Of a DNA stretch of 49,901 nucleotides, positions 40,801-48,213 are shown in pieces. The notes under the pieces were generated by a model. The model was not told the origin of the DNA and did not search any database. It saw nothing but the letters and a program-made list of their open reading frames with translations. Source of the DNA: Kamptonema formosum PCC 10802. GTDB lineage: Bacteria > Cyanobacteriota > Cyanobacteriia > Cyanobacteriales > Oscillatoriaceae. The stretch covers positions 5,402,328 to 5,452,228 of the forward strand of contig NZ_KB235948.1 of the NCBI RefSeq assembly GCF_000332335.1. Reading direction: 5' to 3'. Within the stretch, counting starts at the first letter, position 1, and every line of letters starts with the position of its first letter. Position numbers and translations under genes: made by a program.

Positions 40801-41435
40801 TTTTGGCCACCGGCTCCCATGACCGCACCGCACGGCTGTGGGACTTGTCCGGGAAGCCAATAGCGGAGTTCACCGGACATGAGGACTGGGTGAAGAGTGT
40901 CTGCATCAGTCCCGACGGGCGCTTGTTGGCCACTGCCTCCGATGACGGCACCTTGCGGCTGTGGGAGCTTTCGGGGAGCCCAATCGCGGTATTCCACGGA
41001 CATCAAGGGCCGGTGAAAAGTGTGTGTTTCAGCCCCGATAGCCAGTTTATCGCCACCGGCTCAGACGATCGCACTGCAAAGCTGTGGAATTTGTCGGGGA
41101 GCGAGATCGCCCTCAAAGGCCATCACGGACCCGTTAAGAGCGTCTGCATCAGCGCTGACGGGCGCTTTGTGGCCACCGGCTCCGCTGACCGCACGGCGAG
41201 GCTGTGGGACTTGTCGGGGAATCTGATCGCGGAGTTCCGGGGACATCAAGGGCCGGTGGAGACTGTCTGTTTCAGTCCCGACGGGCGTTTTGTGGCCACC
41301 GGCTCTCCTGACGGCACCGCGAGGCTGTGGCGCGCGGAAACTTTGGAGGAATTGCTAAAAAGGGGGTGCGAGTGGTTGGGGGATTACTTTGCCGGTCATC
41401 CGGAAATGCGGGAAAAATTGCGGGTTTGCGAGTGA
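37824..41435 (+). CDS. STAND-type NTPase: AAA_35 with 14 WD40 repeats (cassette 3, partner decayed)
   Basis: The start is placed at ATG 37824 by alignment of MSVYQYKVGGSL with the paralogues (1203 aa); in-frame ATGs upstream exist. The ATPase has GEFCYVLNSRQMGKSSLRVR (Walker A), LVIFIDDIENCL (Walker B, with Asp-Asp-Ile-Glu-Asn in place of DEIDS) and WTGGQPFLTQKLC (GGxP). A coiled coil follows, then 14 WD40 repeats (SVCFSPDGRFLATGSxDRTx, RLWDLSG). Four stretches have no counterpart in the paralogues: near codons 132-150, 268-293, 351-390 and 830-847. They read as Pro/Gly-rich peptides and match cyanobacterial palindromic repeats, i.e. repeats inserted in frame. The second lies next to the GGxP motif. 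The gene is open, so the product may still fold. The partner HTH-AAA gene survives only as a remnant. Confidence 0.88.
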   Translation: MSVYQYKVGGSLDSHDLTYVVRRADSDLYNALKAGEFCYVLNSRQMGKSSLRVRAMKKLLSEGTACASIALTLLGSDALDAEKWYAGIASELLDGLHLSGEVDFKAWWEDRDFLPPVQRLRQLFEDVIFANIPPYFPFPPQAETGDEGGNLVIFIDDIENCLKIPFKDDFFAFIRACYNKRAENPAYNRLTFCLLGVATPADLIADRERTPFNIGRAIELTGFTLEEAKPSLTPGLAHKAENPDRVLEEVLKWTGGQPFLTQKLCEIISTSPSPPHRPHKARGGESQTVSLLEIEAAASVEAEWVAQLVRRHIIDDWESHDAPEHLRTIRDRLLRNEQLAGRLLGVCQLILKSPQAALSQGERDTQLLFITEGQYCHPLHSGGGAAGVPADGSPEQTELRLSGLAVKKDSYLQLYNPIYAAVFNLDWVGQELANLRPYREAIAAWLASNRQDKSRLLRGEALQEALAWGAGKNLSAEDEAFLSASQQEAELQVEKELEANRQVKQLLAEAKQQSEELLQQAHKVAKEGTKIERAGLMALREFESGSGQIKALLTAMQAGQALLELQLEGSPVQEYPATSPLLALQVILNDIRERNQFTGHHGPVESVCFSPDGRFLATGSHDGTVRLWDLLGNQITLKGHKDWVTSACFNPNGKFLATGSYDGTVRLWDLSGNPLAIREHPEPITSLCFCRDGRFLAIGFDDGTARLWNMSGKQITVKGHQDTLWSVSISPNRRFLATGSADRTVRLWDLSGNLIVELKGHQDEVWSVCFSPDSQFVASGSSDRTVRVWDLSGNLIAELKGHQGPVWSVCFSPDGRFLATGSRDRTAQVWKLPPLSKGGQGGNASGNQIAAILTGHQDAVTSVCFSPDGRLLATGSLDRTARLWDLSAKQIVLRGHREPVESVCFSPDSQSVATASDDRSVRLWDLSGKQVGAFRAHQGPVESVCFSPDGRFLATGSDDRTAKLWDLSGKQIAEFSGHEDWVKSVCISSDGRFLATGSHDRTARLWDLSGKPIAEFTGHEDWVKSVCISPDGRLLATASDDGTLRLWELSGSPIAVFHGHQGPVKSVCFSPDSQFIATGSDDRTAKLWNLSGSEIALKGHHGPVKSVCISADGRFVATGSADRTARLWDLSGNLIAEFRGHQGPVETVCFSPDGRFVATGSPDGTARLWRAETLEELLKRGCEWLGDYFAGHPEMREKLRVCE

Positions 41436-41459
41436 TGGGGGTGTGGGAATCTCAGCTCC

Positions 41460-41618
41460 TCCAGAAACCCAGAAACCGGGTTTCTGCGACAACTTTTGCC
41501 TCCGGCACGAACCCTTAATTCAGAAACCCGGTTTCTTTGCCCTTCCAGAAACCGGGTTTCTGCGACTAACGCTGTCTCTAACCCGAACCCTTAATTCAGA
41601 AACCCGGTTTCTTTGCCA
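41460..41618. repeat. Tandem 80-90 bp units with CAGAAACCCGGTTTCTT hairpins
   Basis: Two units, each CCAGAAACCGGGTTTCTGCG, a spacer with CGAACCCTTAATTCAG, then AAACCCGGTTTCTTTGCC. They form strong hairpins just downstream of the third AAA-WD40 gene and may end its transcription. Confidence 0.75.
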
Positions 41619-41628
41619 CTTACTGTTA

Positions 41629-41713
41629 CCTGACTGCCTATTTAGTAAACCGCTCAGAAATCACCTGCATCAGCGAATGTTGGGTTTGCACCGTGATTTC
41701 TCCGAAAGGCGTG
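41629..41713 (-). repeat. 85-bp perfect inverted copy of the small membrane gene's 3' end
   Basis: Identical to 20470-20554 read on the other strand. On minus it encodes the last 21-22 residues (EITVQTQHSLMQVISERFTK) and the stop of the 97-aa membrane protein. The match stops abruptly at 41713, where pentapeptide-repeat coding begins on plus. Confidence 0.85.
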
Positions 41714-42150
41714 ACCTGAGAGATGCTAACCTGACAGGTGCCGACTTGAGAGGAATTAACCTGAGTAATGCTTGGTTACAAGGTACTGACTTCAGCGGGG
41801 CCTACCTAGTGGGTGCTAATTTAGAATGGGCTAACTTGGACGGTGGGGAGATGATTGGCACTAACTTCAGTGGCGCTAATTTGAAAAATGCCTGTTTGAG
41901 TCCGGCTAGTTTCGAGGGTGCAAACTTCAGTGCTGCCGACCTCACTAATGTGACTTTGTATGCATCCAACCTGGAGAACGCTCTCCTTATTGGCGCTAAC
42001 CTTACTAATGCTGATCTTGAAGCTGCTGTATTTGATGGTGCTGACCTCACCAATGCTAACCTGACGGATGCCAAGAAATTCGGATACCATAATGCCATAT
42101 ACCGGAACACCACCATGCCGGATGGGAGTATTAGGAGCGACGACATTTAA
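41677..42150 (+). CDS. Pentapeptide-repeat protein with a replaced 5' end
   Basis: From about 41713 the plus frame encodes A(N/D)LxG pentapeptides: LRDANLTGADLRGINLSNAW, then LVGANLEWANLDGGEMIGTN, GANLKNACLSPASFEGANFS, ending TTMPDGSIRSDDI. The tail motif PDGSIRSD is shared with the minus-strand neighbours. These proteins form a right-handed four-sided beta helix; functions vary and often are unknown. Relatives begin M(D/N)AEELLRRYAxGERDFS. Here that start is missing, and the frame instead runs back into an inverted copy of an unrelated gene's 3' end; RDFS happens to be encoded there too (CGTGATTTCTCC), which suggests recombination at that short identity. ATG 41677 is the nearest start but has no ribosome binding site. 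It may be a pseudogene. Confidence 0.6.
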   Translation: MLGLHRDFSERRDLRDANLTGADLRGINLSNAWLQGTDFSGAYLVGANLEWANLDGGEMIGTNFSGANLKNACLSPASFEGANFSAADLTNVTLYASNLENALLIGANLTNADLEAAVFDGADLTNANLTDAKKFGYHNAIYRNTTMPDGSIRSDDI

Positions 42151-42187
42151 AAATAGAGGGAGTCAATATGAAGGCTGATAGCGAACC

Positions 42188-42335
42188 CCTTCCTGTCCGC
42201 CGGCTTTTCAAGCAGTAACGCAAGAAAGTAGGCTGTAGCTATTCCTGCCGGACAGGCTCTACCTCTCACATATCGCTACAGCCATCATTTCTGATACTTC
42301 CATCTGGCATGATAGTATTGCAGAAGAGCGCACTT
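42188..42335 (-). pseudogene. Pentapeptide gene tail remnant and repeat, copy 1
   Basis: On minus, ALFCNTIMPDGSIRNDGCSD + M-stop (42331 to 42266) is the C-terminal end of a pentapeptide protein. The whole 148-bp block with CCTGTCCGCCGGCTTTTCAA is repeated at 43032-43179. No repeats of the A(N/D)LxX type remain upstream. Confidence 0.6.
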
Positions 42336-42524
42336 AAATAATTCAGAGCAGAGGCAAAATCATGGATTAGATTAATACTGCTTTCCAAAATCTTGATTCC
42401 TGCTGCCGGCCAAAGACTTATTTTGTCTAAAAATCGGCTAAATAAATTACAGATTATAGGCGTTAAGCCTTATTTACTATGCCCGTCCAGCGTAATTAAT
42501 TCTGCACGGGCACTTACTCTTACC

Positions 42525-42986
42525 TCAAGCACCATCGCTTCTAATACTTCCATCAGGCAAAATGGTTTCACAAAAAGTAGCTCCCTTGCACCTCCGAATA
42601 TTAAAGTCGCGAGCCCCTGTAAAATCGGTATAACTGAGGTTAGCGTTGGAGAAAGTAGTTTCCGTCAAAATAGCACCCCTTAAACTGGCATGACTGAGGT
42701 TGGCATTTCCGAAATAGGTTTGGCCGAACACAGCATTACTCAAGTCAGCCCCCTCTAAATTAGCCTTTCCTAAAGTTGCTTCACCAAGCTTCGCCCCTCT
42801 CAAATTGGCATAGCTCAAATCGGCATAATCTAGACTGCTCCAATCCAGAAAAGCGTTACTGAGGTCAGCTCCTCTGAAAATAATCCCTCGAAGATTTTCA
42901 TCAAGCAAACGGACTTTCGGCAGCCTCACTCCGGTAAAATCCCGCTCTCCGGCAGCGTACCTTCTGAGCAATTCTTCAGCGTTCAT
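42525..42986 (-). CDS. Pentapeptide-repeat protein (153 aa)
   Basis: ATG 42986 follows GGAGGAG. The product starts MNAEELLRRYAAGERDFTGV and then has a run of pentapeptides (GADLSNAFLDWSSLDYADLS, YANLRGAKLGEATLGKANLE, GADLSNAVFGQTYFGNANLS) before the common tail TILPDGSIRSDGA. The repeats build a beta-helix prism with no catalytic site visible. It is the best preserved member of the local family and runs opposite to the plus-strand copy. Its function is unknown; it may be a structural or interaction protein. Confidence 0.85.
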   Translation of the reverse strand: MNAEELLRRYAAGERDFTGVRLPKVRLLDENLRGIIFRGADLSNAFLDWSSLDYADLSYANLRGAKLGEATLGKANLEGADLSNAVFGQTYFGNANLSHASLRGAILTETTFSNANLSYTDFTGARDFNIRRCKGATFCETILPDGSIRSDGA

Positions 42987-43031
42987 AGCTCTCCTCCAGA
43001 ATTCTTCTACTTTATCAATAATAGCGCATAC

Positions 43032-43179
43032 TTCCTGTCCGCCGGCTTTTCAAGCAGTAACACAAGAAAGTAGGCTGTAGCTATTCCCGCCGGACAGGCT
43101 CTACCTCTCACATATCGCTACCGCCATCATTCCTGATACTTCCATCTGGCATGATAGTCTTGCAGAAGATGGCGTCGTA
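43032..43179. repeat. 148-bp repeat, copy 2
   Basis: Matches 42188-42335 with a few substitutions (CAGTAACGCAAG versus CAGTAACACAAG, TATTCCTGCC versus TATTCCCGCC). It includes the 3' end of a pentapeptide gene. Confidence 0.75.
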
Positions 43180-43236
43180 TAAGAAAGCAGCACCGCAGGC
43201 ATTCAGCAGATTCGCCTCCCTGAGATTAGCGCTGTC
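43108..43236 (-). pseudogene. Pentapeptide gene remnant
   Basis: On minus, DSANLREANLLNACGAAFLY, DAIFCKTIMPDGSIRNDGGS + DM-stop. Only two pentapeptides and the tail motif remain; the sequence further upstream is out of frame. Confidence 0.6.
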
Positions 43237-43330
43237 AAAATAATCTCAATGATATCCAAGTAAAACTGGCTAACCTGCCAAGATTCCCTCCGCTCTTCCG
43301 AGAGAAAGCCGAATCAATGCTCTTTTTACT

Positions 43331-43828
43331 TCACTCATCAATCACGTTTGTGAACAGATCACCTCCAGGCATGATGCTGGCCTTTACATAACAGCAACGC
43401 CACCAGCTATCGCCGTCTAAAAGGGCATCTTTCAGGTTGCAGTTGGAGAAAAATTTTTCATCCAAAGGAGACTTTCTAAGGTTAGCGCCTTCAAGATCGA
43501 CAGTATCCATATGGACTTCAATCAGGTTAGCACCCTCCAATTGAACTCGCTTTAAACTGCAATTTCTTACTGTAGCACCGTTTAGTTGGCTACTGCTAAT
43601 TTTGGCATCATTAAAGTCGCTATCCTCCACCAGAATATCGAGCATATTCGCACCAGTAAGGTTAGCACTACTGAGGTTAATATCTTTCATGTGAGCGGCA
43701 TACATATCGGCACCACTGAGGTTAATGCCACTCAAGTTGAGTCCCTGGAGATTAGCACGCCTTAAGCTGATTCCAGAGAAATCCCTCTCCCCACCGGCAT
43801 ACCGTCTGAGCAGTTCTTCAGCGTCCAT
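43331..43828 (-). CDS. Pentapeptide-repeat protein (165 aa)
   Basis: The product begins MDAEELLRRYAGGERDFSGI and has about 20 pentapeptides: RANLQGLNLSGINLSGADMY, INLSSANLTGANMLDILVED, VQLEGANLIEVHMDTVDLEG. The end is different from its neighbours (SIMPGGDLFTNVIDE instead of PDGSIRSD), so the tail has diverged. The upstream region has only GAGTAAAG as a weak ribosome binding site. It is the middle gene of a minus-strand series of related, partly broken genes. Confidence 0.82.
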   Translation of the reverse strand: MDAEELLRRYAGGERDFSGISLRRANLQGLNLSGINLSGADMYAAHMKDINLSSANLTGANMLDILVEDSDFNDAKISSSQLNGATVRNCSLKRVQLEGANLIEVHMDTVDLEGANLRKSPLDEKFFSNCNLKDALLDGDSWWRCCYVKASIMPGGDLFTNVIDE

Positions 43829-43904
43829 AACTTTACTCGCTGTATTCTTTCGGCTAGCCGTGACTAGAAGCCAGGTTTCAAAAATGTCTGTTCCTCACAC
43901 CGGC

Positions 43905-44125
43905 AGCCATCATTCCTGATTCTTACGTCAGGCAGAATGGTGTTCCAAAAAGTCACCTCTTCAGGACTATACAAGTCCCACCAGTCAAGTTAGCTCCCGT
44001 CAAATCTGCCTCTTCCAAAGTAGCGCTACAGAGTCTGGCTCCAGTCAAATCTGCTCCTGCCAAATTATAGCAGATTGCAACTGAGTGAGGTACAGATGCA
44101 ATCTGCTATGAGCAATTCTCCCACA
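43905..44125 (-). pseudogene. Pentapeptide gene disrupted by a MITE-like element
   Basis: On minus the gene starts MDVGELL (from 44131-44125) and is cut by a TATAGC...GCTATA element (44066-44109). Coding resumes as NLAGADLTGARLCSATLEEA, DLTGANLTGG and then shifts frame before the tail (TILPDVRIRNDG in another frame). Insertion and frameshift mark it as dead. Confidence 0.65.
44066..44109. mobile_element. Short MITE-like element inside a pentapeptide gene
   Basis: 44 bp with perfect arms TATAGCAGATTGCA and TGCAATCTGCTAT. The loop GTGAGGTAC is shared with the 71-bp element at 14321 (GAGTGAGGTACTGAG). Confidence 0.8.
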
Positions 44126-44246
44126 TCCATGACTTGACTTTTTTAATCCTTCCATCGGGCATGGTAGTTTTGCAGGAGAGGCAACCTTCCCAATTGACGG
44201 AACTCCTGCCAGCCGCCATTAAATTAGCATCAGTTAAATTGCATAC
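44110..44246 (-). pseudogene. Pentapeptide gene tail remnant
   Basis: On minus, NLTDANLMAAGRSSVNWEGC, LSCKTTMPDGRIKKVKSWM. One pentapeptide pair and the PDGRI tail remain between the M16 gene and the next disrupted pentapeptide gene. Confidence 0.5.
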
Positions 44247-45521
44247 CTACAGATTGCTGACAGCCGCTGCCGGCCCGACTAGGGACAGGTAGGGGTCCCT
44301 GAAATACCGGCAAGCGGCAGCCTGAGCCACAGCAGCAGTAACGGCAGCAATTTCTTCAGTAAAGCGGGTGTCAAATTCAATCCCCAGCCCCAAAGTCTCG
44401 TACCAGCCATAAATCTGGGCGAGCTGAGCGTTGGTTTGCTTGCCCAGGGCGTACTGGCCCAGCAGCTTGTTTTTCGAGGCTTGCAGCTCACCGGCACTGA
44501 GGGCGGTTTCGCACAAGCGCTCCACTTCCCCGCGCAGGCAGGCTATAGCCGTGGCGGTATTTTCCGGTGCCGTGCCCATGTACACAACAAACTGGGAGGG
44601 CTCCAGACGAGTCGGGAAAAGCGCGGACACCTCGTAAGCCAAACCCCGCTTTTCCCGCAATTCCACAAACAAGCGGCTGGAGAGGCCATTGCCCAGGTAG
44701 GTGTTGAGGAGCTTGAGCGCTGCGTAATCATTCGGATATGGATTGCCGGCGTCTTCAGACAGCACCGAAGGAGCCAGATAGCCCAGCATGACAATGGATT
44801 GCTGCGTCTGCAGGGGGGCTATTAGCTGGCGCGGAGCGGGGGCCAGTGGGGGCAGCCGGAATGCCGGCAGGGGGGTTTCCGGAGCCCGCCAGTCGCCAAA
44901 AACCTGACTCACCAGGTCGAGGGCGTCTTCTGGCCTCAGGCGACCGGCCAGACTAATCACCATATTGTCGGGGCGGAAATAGGTCTGGTGGTAGCGCAGC
45001 AAGTCGTCGCGCCCCAGCTGAGATACAGTGGCTTCGGTTCCCAGACTGGAGAATCCGTAAGGGTGGCCAGGGTACATGGCTTGCCGCATCCGGTCGAAGG
45101 CAATGGCAAACGGCTGCTCCTGCTGGGAGCGAATGCTCTGGAGGGTGAGGCGTCGCTCCAGCTCCACCTCCCCTTCCGGGAATGCCGGCTGGCGCAGCAG
45201 CGAGCCGGCCAAGTCCAGCAGATTCTCAAAGTCAGCAGAAACGGTTTTCAGGCTCAGCAAGAAATAATCACAAGCCGCATCCGCGCCCAAACTGGCTCCC
45301 ACCGACTCCACCCGCTCGGCAATGTCCATCGAAGACAGCCGGTCTGTGCCTTTGGTGAGAACCGTGGCCAGCAGGTGAGCCAGTCCAGCTTGTTCTAGGG
45401 GATCGCAAAGGCTGCCGGCGCGCACGAAGATGCGAGCGGCAATGATGTCAGCGGCGGGATTTTCCACCACCAGCACCACCATGCCATTGTCGAGAACAGT
45501 GCGGTGAACGTGACGGTTCAT
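44247..45521 (-). CDS. M16 peptidase-family protein, non-catalytic subunit type
   Basis: The start is placed at ATG 45521 (MNRHVHRTVLDNGMVVLVVE, 424 aa); further upstream the frame runs through repeats. It has the two-domain M16 architecture (AARIFVRAGSLCDPLEQAGL, then FRPDNMVISLAGRLRPEDAL, LRGEVERLCETALSAGELQA). The zinc motif HxxEH is replaced by HLLAT in AGLAHLLATVLTKGT, so it cannot bind zinc in the usual way. Active and inactive M16 proteins commonly pair, and the active partner is the next gene upstream on the same strand (45762-47054). It retains the glycine-rich loop region of substrate binding. No signal peptide is visible. Confidence 0.9.
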   Translation of the reverse strand: MNRHVHRTVLDNGMVVLVVENPAADIIAARIFVRAGSLCDPLEQAGLAHLLATVLTKGTDRLSSMDIAERVESVGASLGADAACDYFLLSLKTVSADFENLLDLAGSLLRQPAFPEGEVELERRLTLQSIRSQQEQPFAIAFDRMRQAMYPGHPYGFSSLGTEATVSQLGRDDLLRYHQTYFRPDNMVISLAGRLRPEDALDLVSQVFGDWRAPETPLPAFRLPPLAPAPRQLIAPLQTQQSIVMLGYLAPSVLSEDAGNPYPNDYAALKLLNTYLGNGLSSRLFVELREKRGLAYEVSALFPTRLEPSQFVVYMGTAPENTATAIACLRGEVERLCETALSAGELQASKNKLLGQYALGKQTNAQLAQIYGWYETLGLGIEFDTRFTEEIAAVTAAVAQAAACRYFRDPYLSLVGPAAAVSNL

Positions 45522-45529
45522 AGGATTTG

Positions 45530-45740
45530 AGAACTGGGCATTGGGCATCATCGCATTGGGCATCATCGCATTGCGGCGGGACTGGGGCATTGCGGCGGGA
45601 CTGGGGCATTGGGCGATCGCTTACCCCCTAACCCCTAACCCCTAACCCCTAACCCCTAACACCTAGGCATGGGGCGTTCAGGCATGGGGTCAACGATCGC
45701 TTAACCCCTGACCCCTAACCCCTAACCCCTAACAGCTAGA
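45530..45740. repeat. CCCCTAA heptamer arrays and GGGCATCATCGCATT repeats
   Basis: 45624-45660 is (CCCCTAA)n with about five units, and 45703-45733 holds a second short run. 45537-45600 has two GGGCATCATCGCATT units and two GCGGCGGGACTGGGGCATT units. They fill the space between the two M16 genes. Such short tandem heptamers are common in filamentous cyanobacteria. Confidence 0.8.
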
Positions 45741-45761
45741 ACACAAAAGCCACGTTTCACC

Positions 45762-47054
45762 CTACAGCGGTTTGAGAATCGTAACTGCGTAATAGTAGGG
45801 CGAGAGATACTGAGAAGCCAAACGCTGCAAGTCTTCGGCGTGAAATGACTTAATCTTTTCCGGGTAAGTAATTGCCAATTCCGGTCGGGCGATCGTGTGG
45901 TAGTACCCGTACAGACCGGCCAGCTGGATGGGCGTTTCCGTAGAAAAGGCATAGTCATTGCACAGCAATCTCTTGCAGCGAGCCAGTTCCCCATCACTCA
46001 CCGGTGTCCTGTGCAGGCCGGCGAGGCGAACGCAAATCAGATCCTCTACGGCGTCGAGGTATTCTCGGTCCAGCCAAGCGCTGATGGTGAACAAGCTCGA
46101 CTCCCGCTGCAGGGAGAAATTGCAGCTGATGCCTTGAACCCAGTGCCGCTCTTCCCGCAATTCCCGGACAAGGCGGCTGGACCGGCCCTCTGCTAGCAGC
46201 ACCGAGAGCAAATCCAAACCGTAGGCATCATGCAGCTGCTCCACCCCCGGGCCGGTCCAGGCCATAATCAGCCGCGCCTGCTCCAGTCTGGGCACATACA
46301 GTTCCCGCCGGCGAATTTCTATCATCGGGGGTTCCGCTTCCGTTTCGATGGGGGGGCACTCAGCCACTGGAGCGAACTCCTGGAAACACCGGCTGACCAA
46401 TTCCAGCGCCCGAGATGCCGGCAAGCTGCCGACCACCACCACGGCCATATTTTCTGGCTGGTAGTGAGCGCGGTGGAAGCGGCGCATTTCCTCAGGGGTG
46501 CGCTGCATCAGCTTCGCCTCGGTTCCCAGCACCGGTCGTCCATAAGGGTGGCGCTGGTAAACGATTTCCATGAGAGCTTGAAAGGCCAGCCAGTCAGGCG
46601 TGTCGCCGGACTGGCGGATTTCCTCGAACACCACGTCTCGCTCCCTGTCAAATTCATCCTCTGGGATGCCGGCGCGCAAGAGCAGTTCCGCCAGCAGGGG
46701 CAGGGTGTCTTCCAGGTACTCCGTAGCGGTGGTGATAAAAAAGTGGGCGTAGTCGTGGCTGGTGGCGGCATTGGTCATTCCGCCCCGATTTTCAATCACC
46801 TCGTCAAACACGCCCGGGGGAATTTTGTCGGTGCCTTTGAAAATCATGTGCTCCAGGAAGTGCGCCATGCCAGACCAAGCATCTGGCTCGCGGGTTGCGC
46901 CCGCCCGCACCCACACATCAACCACGGCCACCGGTGTGGCCGGCGTGTGCTGGTGAATCACGGTTAACCCGCTGTCCAGCTTGAAGATGTCGGCTGGGAA
47001 CCCCGAATCAGTCGGCACTTCAGACAAATGGTTGGCTCTCAAACTCCAATTCAA
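45762..47054 (-). CDS. M16 zinc peptidase (active-type)
   Basis: The product is 430 residues from a TTG at 47054 (MNWSLRANHLSEVPTDSGFP). The inverted zinc motif HxxEH is present in GMAHFLEHMIFKGT, with a downstream Glu in the helix around residue 145 (REDRDVVFEEIRQS-like region reads DRERDVVFEEIRQSGDTPDW). Both M16 halves are complete (YQPENMAVVVVGSLPASRAL, then RLVRELREERHWVQGISCNF). It is a soluble or periplasmic zinc endopeptidase that degrades small peptides. With the degenerate homologue downstream it probably makes a heterodimer. AGG before the TTG is a weak ribosome binding site; an internal ATG near residue 61 is too far in. Confidence 0.92.
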   Translation of the reverse strand: MNWSLRANHLSEVPTDSGFPADIFKLDSGLTVIHQHTPATPVAVVDVWVRAGATREPDAWSGMAHFLEHMIFKGTDKIPPGVFDEVIENRGGMTNAATSHDYAHFFITTATEYLEDTLPLLAELLLRAGIPEDEFDRERDVVFEEIRQSGDTPDWLAFQALMEIVYQRHPYGRPVLGTEAKLMQRTPEEMRRFHRAHYQPENMAVVVVGSLPASRALELVSRCFQEFAPVAECPPIETEAEPPMIEIRRRELYVPRLEQARLIMAWTGPGVEQLHDAYGLDLLSVLLAEGRSSRLVRELREERHWVQGISCNFSLQRESSLFTISAWLDREYLDAVEDLICVRLAGLHRTPVSDGELARCKRLLCNDYAFSTETPIQLAGLYGYYHTIARPELAITYPEKIKSFHAEDLQRLASQYLSPYYYAVTILKPL

Positions 47055-47608
47055 TCTGACCTGATTTATCCTAACGTTTTGTGGGAGGGAGCATTGGATT
47101 GAATTGTTACAGTTTAGCGCACTTGAGGCATTCCGAGATTTTCGCAGCCGGTTTTTAGTGGGATCGCCAAGGGATGCCCACTTTTTTTATAAATTTTGGC
47201 ACTTCCGTTGGGTGCCGCACTCAGGAGGCGTTACTCCTTCCCGGTCGGGTGCGGCGATCGAGGGCCAAAGCGCCGGCTCTCTGCGGGACAGTCCTTGGCG
47301 CACCGGCTCGGGGCTCTGTTTAATGTCCGGTGCCGGTTTCCATCCCCTTTCCCGGATTCCTTTTCAAGGCACTCGCTTCGGAACTGCGCACACCGCCACC
47401 GGTGAAAATTCTGCGCCCCTACGAGGCCCGCCGATTGGGCTAAAGCCCAACTACAAACATTTTTAAGGCTTGAGCTGGAAATCCCTTTTTGTTTCTTTCT
47501 TTCCCCGAGAGGGATTTCCGGGCCCGCCACTTCTCACCCGCATGCATATATAATAGCAGGTTGCCAAACTTTGCTTGTCTTCGATCCTTTGAGAAAACCC
47601 CTATAACT
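47055..47608. other. Gap without a recognised gene
   Basis: About 550 bp. It contains AACTGCGCACACCGCCACCG and GGGCTAAAGCCCAACTAC (47378-47455), which also occur at 29690-29760. No frame resembles a known protein, and no RNA gene is recognised. Confidence 0.5.
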
Positions 47609-48055
47609 GTGACAGACGAACTCACGCAACGGATAACCTGGGCTGCTGAAAGCCTCCTGGACAATGAAACCCTGACCCCTGAGCTGGAGGATGCGGCTGG
47701 CGGCGCTGCCCTCACTTGGGCCACCGACCTGTCCCGGCGGGTTGCGCTCGCGACTGCCGGGCTGGATGATGAAGCGGCTGAGGCGTTCATGGCACCCAAA
47801 CTCGCCGCCATTGGCGAATTGATCCGCCTGGTGAGCCGGTGGGCTGCTAGCTACCGGGAAATGGACGCTGGGGGGAGGGAATCTTTTCTCAGTCAGGTTA
47901 TCGAGGCAGCCTTGAAGATTTACCCCGATTACCAGCCGCCCCATAAGGAACAGCAGCAGGCATTTTTGCGGGAGCCTTTTCCAGCTGACCCGAGAGACTG
48001 GATTGTCAATCTCCGCCGGCTGGTTGAAGGAGATCGCAACGCCCAGATGCCATGA
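47609..48055 (+). CDS. Conserved-looking protein of unknown function (148 aa)
   Basis: The start is placed at GTG 47609 (MTDELTQRITWAAESLLDNE); the frame is open upstream to 47489, but the extra residues look non-coding. The product is acidic and helical: TPELEDAAGGAALTWATDLS, AATAGLDDEAAEAF-type helices, and a C-terminal PADPRDWIVNLRRLVEGDRN. No membrane span, motif or domain is recognised. It stands alone between repeats. The ribosome binding site is weak. Confidence 0.6.
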   Translation: MTDELTQRITWAAESLLDNETLTPELEDAAGGAALTWATDLSRRVALATAGLDDEAAEAFMAPKLAAIGELIRLVSRWAASYREMDAGGRESFLSQVIEAALKIYPDYQPPHKEQQQAFLREPFPADPRDWIVNLRRLVEGDRNAQMP

Positions 48056-48057
48056 GA

Positions 48058-48152
48058 TATAGCGGTTATCAGCTGGATGAAGCGGCCTTTGAAACCCGGT
48101 TTCTTTAAGAAACCGGGTTTCTCAACACCTCACTCCTCTGAAACCCGCTATA
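48058..48152. mobile_element. MITE-like element with nested AAACCCGGTTTCTT hairpin
   Basis: 95 bp with TATAGCGGTTATCAG and a matching GGGTTT/CCCGCTATA end. The middle carries AAACCCGGTTTCTT/AAGAAACCGGGTTT, the other palindrome family of this window. It sits directly downstream of the 148-aa gene. Confidence 0.75.
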
Positions 48153-48213
48153 ATTTAGGTTTGGTTACTTTGCTTTAATATGCGAGGTGCAAAATCTGCT
48201 GGTGTTGCATATC

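Noticed and set aside
46230-46967. Long plus frame (245 codons) opposite the M16 peptidase
   Set aside because: It is a shadow of the HFLEH-containing gene in GC-rich sequence; it resembles no protein family.
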